NCBI GenBank assembly: GCA_021397835.1
Contig: JAJFZO010000235.1
Coordinates: forward strand, 124,001-188,000
Length of the DNA stretch: 64,000 bases
Direction: 5' to 3'
Source: Moringa oleifera
Lineage: Eukaryota; Streptophyta; Magnoliopsida; Brassicales; Moringaceae
The notes beneath the pieces were generated by a model. It searched no databases and had not been told where the DNA came from. It saw nothing but the letters and a program-made list of their open reading frames with translations. A program made the translations under genes and the position numbers. This document shows positions 1 through 11,634 of the stretch, piece after piece (positions within the stretch are counted from its first letter, which is position 1; each line of letters opens with the position of its first letter).

Positions 1-1850
1 TACTCCAAAGAAAATAACAAAGATTTATTGCTCGCCGCCATGTCTCTCAAGCATGTGCCTAGCAAGTGTGCAACAAGCACATTGCTCAAGGGCAGGGAGA
101 CAAGCCATTGCTACTCCTAGCAGGCGTGGCATGGGTATAAGGCCTAATGTGTTGTGACATAAAATGCCCCAATGAAGCAAAGAGCACCCCACGTGAGCCA
201 GCCTCCTTAGCACTATGTCCCTCTATTATGTGCCCAGTGAAAGTGCCTTAAAAGTTGCATCGCCTAGTCAAAGGGCATATGAGGTAAACCAAGGCTTCCC
301 CTAGTAAACATGACATGAGCGCAAGGCCCAACGTGCCATGGCACTAAGCGAGCCAGCCAAGCAAAGAGTGCCCCACTCTAGCCAGCCCCTCATCGCTACG
401 TCCCTTGATCGTGTGCTTAACGATCGTGCCATGATAGTCACGTCACCTGGTCCAATGGCACAAGAAAAAATTTACAACTGCCTATGGTAAGCATGGCATG
501 GGCATAATAGCCAGCTTGTCCTAGTATAGGCCGTGTCTGCCAAGACAAGAATGCCCCAAGCTAACCAGGCCCTTATCACTATGTCCTTTGATCGTGTGCC
601 TAGTGAGCGTGCCACGAGGTCCAGCCCTGCTCAAGTAGGCACGACATGGGCACAAGGTCCACCACGTTGCTAAACAAGGTGTGCTAGCCATGCCAAGTGT
701 GTCTACGCAAGCTAGTCCCCATTGCTACGTCCTTCGACCATGTGCCGAGTGAGCACGACACAAGCACCACGTTGCCTAGTCCAAGGGCATAAAATGCAAG
801 TAAAGGTTACCCCTCACAATTGTGGCATGGGCATAAGGCCTAGTGTGCTGCCAAGCAAGGCAGGCTAGCCAGGCCAAGAGCATCCTTTTCCTAGTTCAAA
901 GGCATAAAAGGTAAGCCTGGCTACCTGTAGCAGGCATAGCATGGGCACAAGGCCAAGTGTGTTACTAAATAAGGTGCATTAGGTAAGCCAAGAGCATCTC
1001 ATGCAAGGTAGCCCCTCATCGTTATGTCTTTCAATCTTGTACCTAGTGAGTATGCCACGTCCCATTGCCTAATCTAATTGCATGGGAGGCAAGCCTGCCC
1101 CAATATGAACAGCATGATGATAACACCTAATGTGTTGCAACAAAAGGTGTACCAGCGAAGCCAAGAGCACCTTACCTAAGCTAGCCCCTTATTGCGATGT
1201 CCGTTCAGCATGTGCCTAGCCAGCATGCCATAAGCGTTGCATCACCTTCTCTAAGGGCATGGGAGGCAAGCCATGATAGCCCTAAAATGCATAACTTGGC
1301 TGCAAGGTCCAACGTGTTACCACCCAAGATTGGCAAGTCGAGCCAAGAGCGCCCTTTGCGAGCCAAACCCTCGTCACTACATCCCTCAATTATGTGCCCA
1401 CAAACGTGCCATGAGCACTATGATAATTGGTCCAATGGCATAGCATTGGTGCATGGCCTAACATGTCATGGCATGAGGCATGCCAACCAAGCCAAAAATG
1501 CACCATCCAAGCCAACCCTTCATCACTACATTGTTCGATCATGTGCTCAGTAAGCATGCCATAAGTTGCATGATGCCTGGTTTAATGGCATAGGCAGCAA
1601 GTGATGGCTACTACTTGTAGGCATAGCATGGGTGCAAGGCCCCGTATGTTATGGCACAAGGGGTGCTAGCCGAGCCAAGAGTGCCCCACACGAGCTAGCA
1701 CCTCATCGCTGCATCTTTTAGTTTTATGCCTAACAAGCATGCCACAAGCACTGCATTACCTTATCACAGGATACGAGAGTGCCCCACAAGAGCCAACCCC
1801 TTGTTGCTATGTCTTTCGATCATGTGCCTAATGAGCATGCTGTTAGCATC
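1..1850. repeat. Diverged ~180 bp tandem repeat array, GC-richer than its surroundings
   Basis: A recurring block, a run like CTACGTCCCTYGATCGTGTGC followed by GCCTAGTGAGCGTGCCA, recurs with its first part near 42, 217, 400, 583, 729, 1026, 1199, 1379, 1532, 1712 and 1811. Spacing is mostly 145-185 bp. Other phrases also recur in fixed order, such as GGCATGGGCACAAGGCC and AGCCAAGAGTGCCCCA. One interval (729-1026) holds a shortened extra unit near 870 and the last interval (1712-1811) is truncated. Units are clearly diverged, so this is not a freshly homogenised satellite. The array is visibly richer in G and C than the AT-rich DNA that begins at about 1850. Open frames inside it, including one at 1197-1553, are by-products of the repeat. 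It probably extends left of the window. Confidence 0.85.
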
Positions 1851-1854
1851 ATAT

Positions 1855-4020
1855 TATACTCTTATTTTGGTGATTCATCAGGAAGTGATTCTCCTTCATC
1901 GTGATGTATTGATGACCCTTTTCACAACGTGATTCTTAGCTCCTGAGAATGTCTATGTTTCTTGATCTGTCATTTCTTCTTTTACTTTTTCTTGAAGTTT
2001 CGTTTTTAGTAGGGGATATTCCAATTTTAATGGTAATTTATGTTCCACTAGGCTTTATATTTGTATATTCTTGCAATAACTTGACCAATTTCCTCTCAAT
2101 TTCATGGCACTTATTTTAACCTCCTTTCTATCATTTTTAGTTTCCAAGCTTAACCCTTTTGATTTCTTTCTCATGGTGGCTTATTTACTTTTCTTTTTCG
2201 TCCTCCACTTGCTTAAGAATCTCTCAAGACATTTCATAATGTTTTTCTTTCATGTCCTTAGAATGAGGGTCATCCTCTTGAAAATAATTAGGTTTACCTC
2301 TATTAAAGTTTTTATTATCAGAATCCTCAAACAAGAATATGTCGAATTTCACTAAAAGCATGAATACAGAAAAAAAAAAAATTTGTATGAAGTTGTATGT
2401 ATATTTTTGATGGTCAATCTCAGTCTAATAGTTTTATACAAACTCATAACAAGATTAAGGACAATATTCGTTTTTTCGATTCCAAAAATATCTTAGCTAC
2501 GTTATCCTCTATATCGGGATATATCATCAAAGACTGATTCACATCATATAGCCTAGCAAACTAAAAACACGTTGGAATGTTAACTAAAGTCGATTGGATC
2601 TATTTCTTCCTTTCCTCTCAATTATTGTTTTTACCTATAATATTTTCTTATGATTAGGCTCTTGGTCCAATGGTATATTTTTTTTATAACCAAGTATTTC
2701 TTTGTTTTTCTTTATGTAATTTTGGGAATGTATGTTATAATTGATTTTATAATTTTAATACAGTAACACATCAAGTATTTTTAATGCATGTTCTAGTCAA
2801 GTTTACGATCTTTAATCCTAGCCATGACTCTACCTTGAGTTAAATAGATAAATTGGTTATGCAAGGAAAGATCACCTTTGAAAGGTTCTTAGATTCTCCT
2901 CATCAAAGTAAAAGGGCTCCCTAGAATGTTATTGTTATCGCGACGATGAATAGCGATCCTACATGAACAACACATCCTAGGCCCAATATAAGTGAAATAC
3001 TTCACCAACTTTGTGGAGGAGAGGTTTCCTCTCGAAAGCGTGGCTAAATATATTTCCCCTAAGAGTAAAGCTCATGCTTAGAGTTTATGTTATGCTTTCA
3101 TGGTGTGCACTATGTTGTGAACAATTATTAGAGCAAATAAAATATAGCAAGCAAGAAATTTAAGCATAAATATAAAGTAGAGAAAGAAATAAAATTTTGG
3201 TTGAGACTCTATGAAACCAAAGACTCTTGGTTCGATCCCTTGGTGTATCCAATTTTCATAACTAAGGTTTCAACTAGGGAACCCACGGTGTAAGAAAAAT
3301 AATAAGAGTCATCACTAACTTTTTAGGGTATGATTGGCCACCATCTTAGAGTAAGGCTAACTAGTAAAAGAAGGTTGAGATTCTTGGTCCAAGAGTTGAT
3401 TATGCTTGGTGAAGGATTGGCATCTCCAAAACACCCAAAAAATGGTACCATTTTGATTTCTTATCTGTAAAATAAATTTTAGGAGTTTTTAGTCAAAGTA
3501 CTCAAATATTTCTAGATTTTGTGCTTACTCCATCCCAATATACTAAAACATTTTTAGGGAGAAAAAAACGATTTGCAGTCCTCACCTTTATTCTTCCCCA
3601 AAATAAAGGGTTAGAAATCGTATATATAATATGTTTCATTCTAAGAAAAAAATAATTTGTTATAAACAATTCTAATATAATCATAAAAATATTCTTGTTT
3701 CACTATAACATGATTCAATTATATACCAAAACATTCAATAGATCGAAAACATATTTTAATAGGAAATCAAATGATAATTAACTTTGTTTCAGCAATTTTA
3801 TTCAAGAAATTAAATATGCTATAATAAAAGAACATAAGAAGTAAGATTAAATACCTCTTGAAGTCCTCTATACTTTTTACAGTATTCCTTCCTTCTTCAA
3901 TATGATTCGTTACAGAATTTCAATAGAAATTCTTATGGAAGAAATGAAAACTATGAAAAGTATAGAGAAAATGTTTGAGAGAACTCTAGAGAGAGTTTCT
4001 TTTCTTGCTTGCATGCTTCC
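1855..4020. repeat. Dispersed repeat, copy A (partner at 38790-41660)
   Basis: Long collinear similarity to 38790-41660 in the same orientation. Shared landmarks include GTGATGTATTGATGA/CTGATGTATTGATGG, ATAGTTTTATACAA, AAAGTCGATTGGATC, GGTTATGCAAG and TTTGTGCTTACTCCATCCC. Copy A lacks about 750 bp present in copy B (roughly 39600-40370). Minus-strand translation near 2100-2350 gives an acidic/basic coding-like stretch (QEDD...KDMKEKH) also seen in copy B, so the family may once have encoded a protein I do not recognise. The block near 3240-3400 (its B counterpart at 41050-41100 reads GGGAGTCGGTTATGCTTAGG) resembles a repeat I associate with plant LTR elements. The class is not established. 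Confidence 0.7.
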
Positions 4021-4029
4021 TTTTCTGCA

Positions 4030-5035
4030 ATGCTACCAATTTTGACAGTAAATTATACGTCACCATAACAACTGACCAATAACTATATCGATTACTTAAT
4101 ATACTATAAGGATTAATCCCATCAACTGAAATAACAAGCATTAAGTTTCTTGGTTCTTATGCAAATTTTAGCCATATATAGTCAACTATTTTCCATGATG
4201 GTGTATCTGACAGATGCCTCAATTGGCCATCAATTTCTTTTTGACTTTAATGCCATGTTAGATGTTTCGATATTTCAAAGCTCCTAAACATTCTTCTAAA
4301 CTTGGGTATTAGTGGAAAATAGCATGACACGTTAGTCGACACCTCGATCTGTATCTTGTTACTATTCTCCATTACTTTCCATTTAGAAAGACCAGAAGTT
4401 GGACATTGAATCTCATTTTGAAACTCTTTTCGATTTAAATAGTAATCATTTAGACATGCATGGATCTTTTAATACTCTATGCCTAATGCATTTAATGTAT
4501 TTTGGCATCATACATGGATGTACACATTTCATTATTCTGAGACAACATTTCAAATATTAAATTTAAACATTCACTAAAGCTTTGATTAGACCAACTATAC
4601 TTTGCCTTTAAATTGTAAAGTTAACTACAGTAACTAGCTTAGTGAACTTTATTGATCCAGAATACAAATGTTTCTCAGCATCACCAAGTAACTTCATAAA
4701 ATGGTTAGGATTACGATTGTACTTTTCAAATGTTTCTTGAACCATATCCACAGCGTTATCAACTTCTTCCTCTTACCTATTAGCTCTTGTAGAAGACCCA
4801 CCAAGACATGCTTGCCCATGCCATATCCAATTATTGTAACTTCGATTAACTCCATTAACAAATAAATGATCTCATATCTCACGTGGAGTTAAAAGTTTCA
4901 TTTACCACATTTAACGCATGGACAATGAACATGCTCAAGAATATCATAATTTGGAATGGCATATTTCAAGAAGTTAGTTACACTTATATCGAACTCATCT
5001 GACCTTCTATCAGCGAACATCCAAGTCTTATCCAT
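4030..5035 (-). pseudogene. CACTA transposase TNP2 relic (Transpos_assoc plus Transposase_21 domains)
   Basis: Reading leftward from an ATG at 5035, the translation begins MDKTWMFADRRSDEF and goes on to HCPCVKCGK, ending near 4780. This is the N-terminal transposase-associated domain of plant TNP2 proteins. About 330 bp further, from 4450 to 4030, frames give GLSKWKVMENSNKI, YFPLIPKFRRMFRS, DTPSWKIVDYIWLKFA and ISVDGINP, all typical of the Transposase_21 catalytic region. The middle and C-terminal parts are missing and stops and frameshifts interrupt it. The element's 5' end should lie to the right of 5035, but I found no clear terminus there. The 4030-4520 part is similar to 15780-16260. It runs opposite to the Ulp1-bearing element that starts at 5565, so the two are probably separate insertions. 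Confidence 0.85.
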
Positions 5036-5044
5036 TCTAATGTT

Positions 5045-5560
5045 TAACACTTCACATATTAGCACATTAACTTCATTCTATCAATGCATATGCATGCATG
5101 TCAACCATTTTTTATAGGTAAGATGAACCTATACCATTTGGAAATGTAACATCTATGTGGAGCACATGATAAATCATGCTTCATTTAATTTCATAAAAAT
5201 TTTGGCAGTGTATCCCTATAGTTCTTCAAGTACATGGCTTATGTAGATACCTTTTAGTGTTTTTTAAATCAAAACACTAATAAATATCCACTAGTGTGTA
5301 GCCAAAGAGCAAAAGATATGTTACTTAAAATTTGTTATGAAATAAAATAGATCCAGATTTATACATCATGTGTTACACATAAATATTACATTTTCAAACT
5401 ATCCAAACTGAGCAATTCAAGAATTATAAGTGAAAATTTTTATTTAATCCACATGTTAAACACGTGGGCTATTACTAAGTATAAAGTGCTAACATTGTAC
5501 ACATAAATTGATTTTTTTACTAATTGGTCAAATAAATTTTAAATGCAAAATTGCACAAGT
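5045..5560. other. AT-rich spacer without recognised content
   Basis: Lies between the minus-strand TNP2 relic and the Ulp1-bearing element. No coding similarity, terminus or repeat was recognised. Confidence 0.4.
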
Positions 5561-5576
5561 ATAACTTATTATTACT

Positions 5577-6575
5577 ATTTTGGCTCAGAAGATTGCTCAA
5601 TGATGATTGATAAAAAAGAACTAGGAGGAGCCAGTATTTGTTTATATATCAGGTGCGACAAAGAATTTTAATATTGGTTTATTTTAATATCTATGTTTAT
5701 ATGATTTAACTTTCAATTTTATCTACTTTCAGATATCTACATGCTAAGTTGAAACAATTTGGCTTCATCAATCTTGTGATTGTCTAATTCTTTAGTGGAC
5801 TAAATAATGAAAGTATGTTAAAAAATAAAGTACGACATATTGTAGAGCAGTTAAAAACAGCACATTCAAACCAAATTCTTTTCATACCTTACAGTCCAAA
5901 GTAAGAAGTTTCTACCCTAATTACTTTGCCAAGACATATCTCATTTGGCTTTTTATTGTCTTTTGTTTTTTCTATTACAAATAGATTTTATTGGAAATTA
6001 GTGGTTATTGATATGGCATCACGGATATGTATCATTTGAATTCATTAGGTCATGAAATAGGACCCGATCTTAAAAAAATTGTGACAATGTGAGTACAAGT
6101 TTTACTTTATGTCTTTTGTTTATTTGTTTCATTATTAATTGTAAATACTACATGTTTTCAAATGTTTATTGGTTATTGATAAAAGGGTTTTCAAATGTTT
6201 CGTGTGAGATCAAATATTAGATGGTAACAAATTCAAGTGAGTTATTTTTTTCATTATTAATAATATTGAAGATGATATGTATTAATTATTATATTTCTAC
6301 ATATATAAGCTTATATTATTTTTTTGTGCTTCGATTTATAAAGAAAATAATTAAAGATCTAAAAATTCTTTGTGAAAAGGTCATATTATTTATTGCATTT
6401 ATGTATTAAATGTTTCCTATTTATAAATGATATCAAATTTATTATGTTATCTTCTTTTGTGTTTTAATCTTAAAGTTCAATGGTAAGAATACATATAATA
6501 ATGAAGAAATTAATAAAGTACATGGTGAATGGGCTATACATATGCAACAATTACTATCATGGCTAGGTTTGTAAT
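5577..6575 (+). pseudogene. Ulp1-like cysteine protease relic carried by CACTA copy A
   Basis: The first exon reads YFGSKDxSIMIDKKELGG-like residues (here WFGSEDC/SMMIDKKELGGA), then YLHAKLKQFGFINLVIV, then HIVEQLKTAHSNQILF and IPYSPK before a GTAAGAAG splice donor near 5900. After an intron, WKLVVIDMASRICII corresponds to the Ulp1 HW...VID block near 5990-6040. The last exon, NGKNTYNNEEINKVHGEWA, is near 6480-6540. Such Ulp1 (C48 family) proteins are common cargo of plant CACTA and MULE elements. Stops interrupt every exon. The Cys-box exon that is clear in the second copy is blurred here. The same gene relic occurs at 25990-27010. Confidence 0.75.
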
Positions 6576-7399
6576 CCTTGTTGGCTCACTAATGGTTGTG
6601 TTTTAATTGTGTGTTGTTTGGCTTGGTTAAATTCAAGTATGATGGATTAGTTTTTTTTTTCATTAAGCACTTTTCTACTTCTATTATTGAGCCACTTGTC
6701 AATTCTATTCATTGAGCCCTCTGCCAAGGGAAGATGACAGAATTCTGTAAAGGTCATCTTTAAGAAATTGATAAAGTAAAGAATAAGTGGAAGTATTCAA
6801 GCATGCGTGTGAAATAAACATGTTCATAATTAGTTAATCTTCGCATTTAGTGTTGCATTACAAAAAGTTACAGTTTTAATATCTAGATGTAGGGAACTAG
6901 AATAGAAAATTATATAATATTACTATTAATATATACCTTATTAGTTGCAAGAAGTTATACTCTTGACATCTAGATGCATTTTCAACTTTTTTATTATCTT
7001 TGATTTTCAAGCTTTATTAAAATTACTTATTTATTTTGATATGAAAATTAATCGTATATTTAATAGAGATGATATTATAATGTATCCTTTCTATAACTAT
7101 TACAGGAGTGACACATCATTAATTCACTAGGTATTTTTTGATGTAATGGTAAAATAGAGTAGTGTAGATGACATATTATATAATTTAATTTAAAGATATT
7201 TTGTTTATTTTTTGATACTGATTTATTATATTTTTGTAAAATGACAATAGTTTTAGTTATAAATATATGTAACTTTTGTTGTTTGATATTATTTGTATTG
7301 TTTGACTATTATAATTGCAAAAACAAGTAATAAATATTATTAATGAACAAAAATTATAAAAAATAAAATTTTGCAATTAATTAATAAAATATAATAAAA

Positions 7400-7797
7400 A
7401 CATAAAGATTTTTTATGATGGTTATAAAAACCATCGTGAAAAAGTGCAGGTTTTTATGATGGTCACAAAGTCCGTCATGAATAAGTAAAGTTTTTTAATG
7501 ATAGTCACAAGAACCATCATGAATAAGTGAATATTTTTTATGACTGTTACGTATGACCACCATGAATATATTAAATGATGGTCCATCATGGACCATCATG
7601 AGTTTTTTATGACGGTCTATCACAGACCACCATTAATACTTTAACCTTTTTATGACGATTAAAAATCGTTAAGAATTTATGATGGTCTTTTAGATTGTCA
7701 TAAAGCTTTGATGTCACCATTTACAATGATAGTTTTATGACGGGCTACTTTTTATGATGGGTAATGCCCACCATAAAAGGCTTGCTTTCTTGTGGTG
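7400..7797. repeat. CACTA subterminal repeats and 3' terminal inverted repeat (copy A)
   Basis: Many short units of the type TTTATGATGGTC and the complementary GACCATCATGA alternate in both orientations over 400 bp and end with TTTCTTGTGGTG. Dense, short, inverted subterminal motifs are characteristic of CACTA ends, where transposon proteins bind. Confidence 0.8.
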
Positions 7798-8279
7798 CTT
7801 TCGTGACAATTAAAGGAAGAAAAAAAAAAAAGAGAGAATATGGAATTAAATATAGTGTTAATTTCTTTTGGGTTAATCTTTTTTTTTTTATACCACCCTG
7901 TTCACAACTAATTTTGCTTTCCCTTACCACAAAAACAAACCAAGGCTGCTAAGAGAATCATCAACAATGGAAAGCTTTGAATTTATGATCAAAATTTAAC
8001 TTCATAGTTTTAATGGAAGATTAGGAAGAAACTTCGCATTTTCGGTTAGATCAAGATTAAGCTTAGATCCGGATTTCCTTTCATCTAGTTCAAGGTCAAG
8101 AATTTTCTTAATCTGGGGTAAGATTAGGCCAAGAAATTTTCTAGATCGGGGTTTCAAAGAGCAAAATCCAAATCTAGATTCTTATCATCAATGTCAAGAT
8201 CGAGATTCTTTACTTTATCACAATTAAATTTTAGATGTGAGATCAAGATGTCGACTCTTAATTTTGCCCTCATTACAAA
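7798..8279. other. Spacer between two mobile elements
   Basis: Contains repeated phrases of the type AAGATCGAGATTC / GATCAAGATTAAG but no recognised gene. Small open frames at 7745-7952 straddle the CACTA terminus and are not credible genes. Confidence 0.4.
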
Positions 8280-8665
8280 TGATACAGCGAAAGATTTGCT
8301 TCAAAAGAGAAGCGAAATAAAATTAAAGAACAAACCTAAAGGTTTTACTTTTAGAGGAAAATTTGATAAATTGTGTTGAATTGCCTCTAACCATTACAAT
8401 AAGTCTTTAAATAATGCAAAGAAGTAAACTAAGAATAGAAAATGTAAAAAAAATAGGAAAACTAGAAATAGTAAACCTGAAAGAATAGAAAACTTATTAA
8501 ATGGGAAACTTGAGAGAATAGAAAATTGACTAAATGAGAAACTTAAAAAAATAGGAAACTAACTTAGACTAAAAATGAAAAACCTAAAAGAATAGGAAAC
8601 TAAGATATCTAATCAAAATAGGACATTAATTAAAATAGGATACTATGTTGATGTGTACTACATCA
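8280..8665 (-). repeat. LTR (3' LTR of the minus-strand gypsy element)
   Basis: About 386 bp, beginning TGATACAGCG and ending GTACTACATCA. Similar to 9713-10080 throughout apart from point changes and a short extra segment near 8622-8640. Confidence 0.88.
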
Positions 8666-8729
8666 ATCCTTTCCACCTTAAAAAAAGTTCTCCTTCGAGC
8701 TTTATGGCTGCAAAGAAAACTCATCCAAG

Positions 8730-9676
8730 AGAGAAGTCACCTTTGTAGTAATTACTTTATCTTGGACCAAGTGCGAACATGCTGCTTCCTTTGGCATTGA
8801 CAATTATATTAAAGTTGTTCCCACCAAGCAAAAGCTTTGCCTAAAAACATGTCACTAGCTTGACTTGGTCTTCGTTTAAAATATTCAAATAATTAAAAAA
8901 GTTTTCAACAGTACTAACCCAACCGAGAAAATCTTTAATGTTTAATCGACTGTTAAAACTTGGTAAATCCATCGTCATCTTAAATTCTTGAGTGTGTAGG
9001 TCTCAATTTTTATCCCCTAAATGAAAATCTTCTTCTCTTTCAAATGAACAATCCAATCTCCATTGCTATCTTTGTTAAAAATTCTTTCAATCTTGACATC
9101 AAAAATCACCATCTCGAAAAGGTGAAAAATAGTCACCTCGAACATCAAAAGCCCTGACCACCCTTATGGAAGGACATCTCTAACCTTGAAGTCACCATCA
9201 TGCTGCCATATGAGAGCTCCTCGATTTTGCCATTCATAAAACCATAATAAAACATGCTCATGAAAATCTTGATTCATGACTGGTCTTGCTTGAATTAGGG
9301 GTTTGTTATCAATTCTGGGGCAAATTTGACGTTGGTATTGATTGTTGTGGCCTGCCATAAGCTGTTGTGGACCTCTTAAGTCTAGGTCAACAAGTGGTTA
9401 GTGTGTAGATTGCAAATCAACATGATTTGCTACCTTAGAATTCCTTGGAATAAAATTTACACGACTTAGGTCTTATTAGCCATCATTCTTTATGTTGTCA
9501 TGCTGATTTAGTCTTTCCTCCATGGAATCATGTCTTCCTTTCATAGTCATTGCAATCATCTTTTGCATGACTTTACGAAGGGTTTTTTTGATCCTTTCAA
9601 GTCGTTGCTCGATCTTGTCTAATTGTTGTTCATTATCGGTGGCTTGTATGCCACTAGAACCATCGTCAACCATCAA
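8730..9676 (-). pseudogene. Ty3/gypsy gag pseudogene
   Basis: Starts at ATG 9676 with an acidic N-terminus and a coiled-coil-like segment (LDKIEQRLERIKKTLRKV). A second open stretch at 9358-9164 begins MAGHNNQYQRQ. The core, read from about 8990 to 8730, gives DLPSFNSRLNIKDFLGW, STVENFFNYLNI and EDQVKLV, then an AWW-like block and KQHVRTWSKIK. This is the order of the retrotransposon gag domain of plant gypsy elements. Frames change and stops occur, and no zinc knuckle, protease, RT or integrase follows before the left LTR. Confidence 0.8.
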
Positions 9677-9694
9677 AATAAGGAAAAAATCCTT

Positions 9695-9707
9695 ACTCTG
9701 ATACTAA
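9695..9707 (-). other. Primer-binding site (tRNA-Met type) of the gypsy element
   Basis: Minus strand reads TTAGTATCAGAGT, matching the common plant TGGTATCAGAGC with few changes, a few bases inside the CA end of the right LTR. Confidence 0.8.
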
Positions 9708-9712
9708 TTGGG

Positions 9713-10080
9713 TGCAGTAGAATGTTTGCTTTGAAAGAGAAGCAAAATAAAATTAAAGAACAAACCCGAAGGTTAAACTTTTAGATAAAAATTTGATAGA
9801 TTGCGTTGAATTGCCTCTAACCATGACAATAAATCTTTAAATAATGCAAATAAGTAAACTAAGAATAGATAATGTAAAAAGAATAGGAAAACTAGAAATG
9901 GAAAACCTGAAAGAATAGGAAACTTACTAAATGGGAAACTTGAGAGAATAAGAAACTGACTAAATAAGAAATTTAAAAGAATAGGAAACTAACTTAGACT
10001 AAAAATGAAAAACCTAAAAGAATAAGAATTACTAAGATATCTAATCAAAATAGGACACTATGTTAATGTGTACTACATCA
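9713..10080 (-). repeat. LTR (5' LTR of the minus-strand gypsy element)
   Basis: About 368 bp, TGCAGTAGAATG to GTACTACATCA. Its inner edge abuts the primer-binding site, which sets the element's orientation. Confidence 0.88.
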
Positions 10081-10085
10081 ATAAA

Positions 10086-10690
10086 ATAGGATGAAACAGT
10101 GCCACTATCACCTTGTAACATGAAGAACAATAACGTTGCTTTCGGATAGACTTTGGAAAAGTACCTTAAAGAGGATTTGCTGATTAAAGGGCTAGAATTT
10201 CAAGGAAAAGGCTCAATAAAGAGAAATTTTATATGAGGATGGCAGAGTGTCACAAATCTAAAAACTTATTGTTTAAGTGTCTTCCTAGACTTTTAGAGAA
10301 ATCCTTTAAACTTGGAGTTTCTTAATTTGTCTTGAGAAGAAGAGTGCTAATAATAAGATAAAATTTCTCGATCTTTTAACATCTCCATTGGGCATTTACA
10401 AAAGAAAAATCTAGATAATTGACAGAGGAAGGATACTAGGCCGCTTATTTATACATTTTGTTAAACTGCCCTAAGATCGAATAGTACATATTTCATGTTT
10501 CAATCATAGTAATTGACATAGCTATTTGCACACAAAAATCTTCGTTCATAATGATAGTTTTAAAAACTAATGATTTTGTAGGATTTATATTTCTCAATTA
10601 TGCGAATGACTTTCGCACAAAGCTGATTAATAGGTTGACACATCTAAAGCTTCAATTTTCAAGTTGGTTTGATTTATACATGCGTACTTA
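10086..10690. other. Spacer, no recognised gene
   Basis: AT-rich sequence between the gypsy element and the DUF4216 coding remnant. It lies where the main transposase domain of the CACTA element would be expected, but no Transposase_21 similarity was seen. Confidence 0.4.
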
Positions 10691-11470
10691 TTATTTAGAG
10701 CCTTATTAATGATCCACTAAAATTTGTTGATACCAACTTTATCAAAGATGTTGCAAAAGGTCTGTTGAGCTCTATGAAGTCATACTCAGGATACTATGCT
10801 AATAGGTATAAATTTCATATTGAAATACATGGTTTGAATAGAGCTACAATTAATGGTGGAGTCTATATTAAAGGATCTAACTATAATGCAAATGAAAGCA
10901 ACTATTTTGGTATATTAGAGGAGGTGCTACAGCTAGAATACCTTGTGCTACCAATCAAGAGAATTATTTTGTTTAAGTATAAACGGTTTAATCCTACACC
11001 AAATGTAGGCACCAAAATACATAAATCATATAATCTAATACATGTAAATCACACAAAGAGACTAAATAAGTATGAACAATTTTTCTTAACTTTACGACCA
11101 AGTCAAGTCTATTTTGTTCATTATCCAAGCTTAAGGTGTGTAAGCATAACTAATGGATTATTTGCAAAATAAAATTCAAGTTAATCATTGAACTTTTAAA
11201 CTCTAGTTTCACTTGTGAATCAATCCAAGATCCTCATTTTCAAGATGATGAGAGAAATATCCATCAAATTAAAAATTATACCAATGTCATCCTATATTGT
11301 TGAATGATTCAAGTGTGACATTAATAAATATTGATGATGAGAAAGAAGACATGACAGATCAACCATATTTTGAAAGTTATTTTACTAAGGAAAAGGAGGA
11401 TGAAGTGGAAACTGAAGAGGAAAAGGAATACTTTAAAGATGATGATAAGTTTTTTTTTGAATTTTTTTGA
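10690..11470 (+). pseudogene. CACTA TNP2 C-terminal region (DUF4216)
   Basis: An open stretch at 10765-11172 (135 codons) includes SGYYANRYKFHI, SNYFGILEEVLQLEY, RIILFKYKRFNPTPNVGTK and LRPSQVYFVHYPSL. These match the ordered conserved blocks of DUF4216, found at the C-terminus of plant En/Spm TNP2 transposases. Upstream codons (ending KDVAKGLLSSMK) extend the similarity to about 10690. After the stop the expected acidic tail (DDPHFQDDERNI, then Glu/Asp/Lys-rich) can be followed in shifted frames to about 11470. The catalytic Transposase_21 part is absent, so this is a truncated relic and not a functional gene. Confidence 0.85.
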
Positions 11471-11634
11471 ATTATTTAATCTTCTATTTTAAATGATATG
11501 TGTTGATTTAGTTATTTAGTATATTATATTTTCCTAATGTATTTCAAGGAGTTCCAATTTAATTTTGAAGGATTTACCTAATTATTTATAGAACTTTATA
11601 TGTCAAACTAACTTAAGCTTATTAACATGATTAG

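Larger units (their letters stand above)
5565..7797 (+). mobile_element. CACTA element, copy A, 3' half only (CACCA-type terminus)
   Basis: Collinear with 25980-28202, the right half of the complete element at 21820-28202, over about 2.2 kb. It holds a Ulp1-like protease relic, an AT-rich stretch, then subterminal repeats and a 3' terminus reading TTTCTTGTGGTG that ends at 7797. The reverse complement starts CACCACAAGAAA. The following three bases (7798-7800) are CTT. No matching CTT-CACCACAAG start is visible upstream, and similarity to the complete copy stops near 5565, so the 5' half is lost. Copy A and the complete copy are clearly diverged, so neither insertion is recent. Confidence 0.8.
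8280..10080 (-). mobile_element. Short Ty3/gypsy element: two LTRs, PBS, gag, PPT, no pol
   Basis: Two direct repeats, 8280-8665 and 9713-10080, both begin TG and end in ACTACATCA. They flank only about 1.05 kb. On the minus strand the right LTR is followed by TTAGTATCAGAGT (9707-9695), close to the initiator-tRNA-Met primer-binding site. The left LTR is preceded by a purine-rich AAGGTGGAAAGGA tract (near 8668-8680). Flanks are ACAAA (8275-8279) and ATAAA (10081-10085), consistent with a 5 bp target duplication with one change. The interior encodes only gag-like protein, so the element is non-autonomous, either by deletion of pol or as a LARD/TR-GAG-like derivative. Confidence 0.88.

Noticed and set aside
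1197..1553. 118-codon open frame
   Set aside because: Lies wholly within the 180 bp tandem array; its codons are repeat units and it matches no family.
2104..2355. 83-codon open frame, rich in Leu/Phe
   Set aside because: Antisense shadow of the minus-strand coding-like stretch of the dispersed repeat; hydrophobic T-rich composition only.
7745..7952. Overlapping small frames on both strands
   Set aside because: They cross the CACTA 3' terminus at 7797, so cannot be conserved genes.
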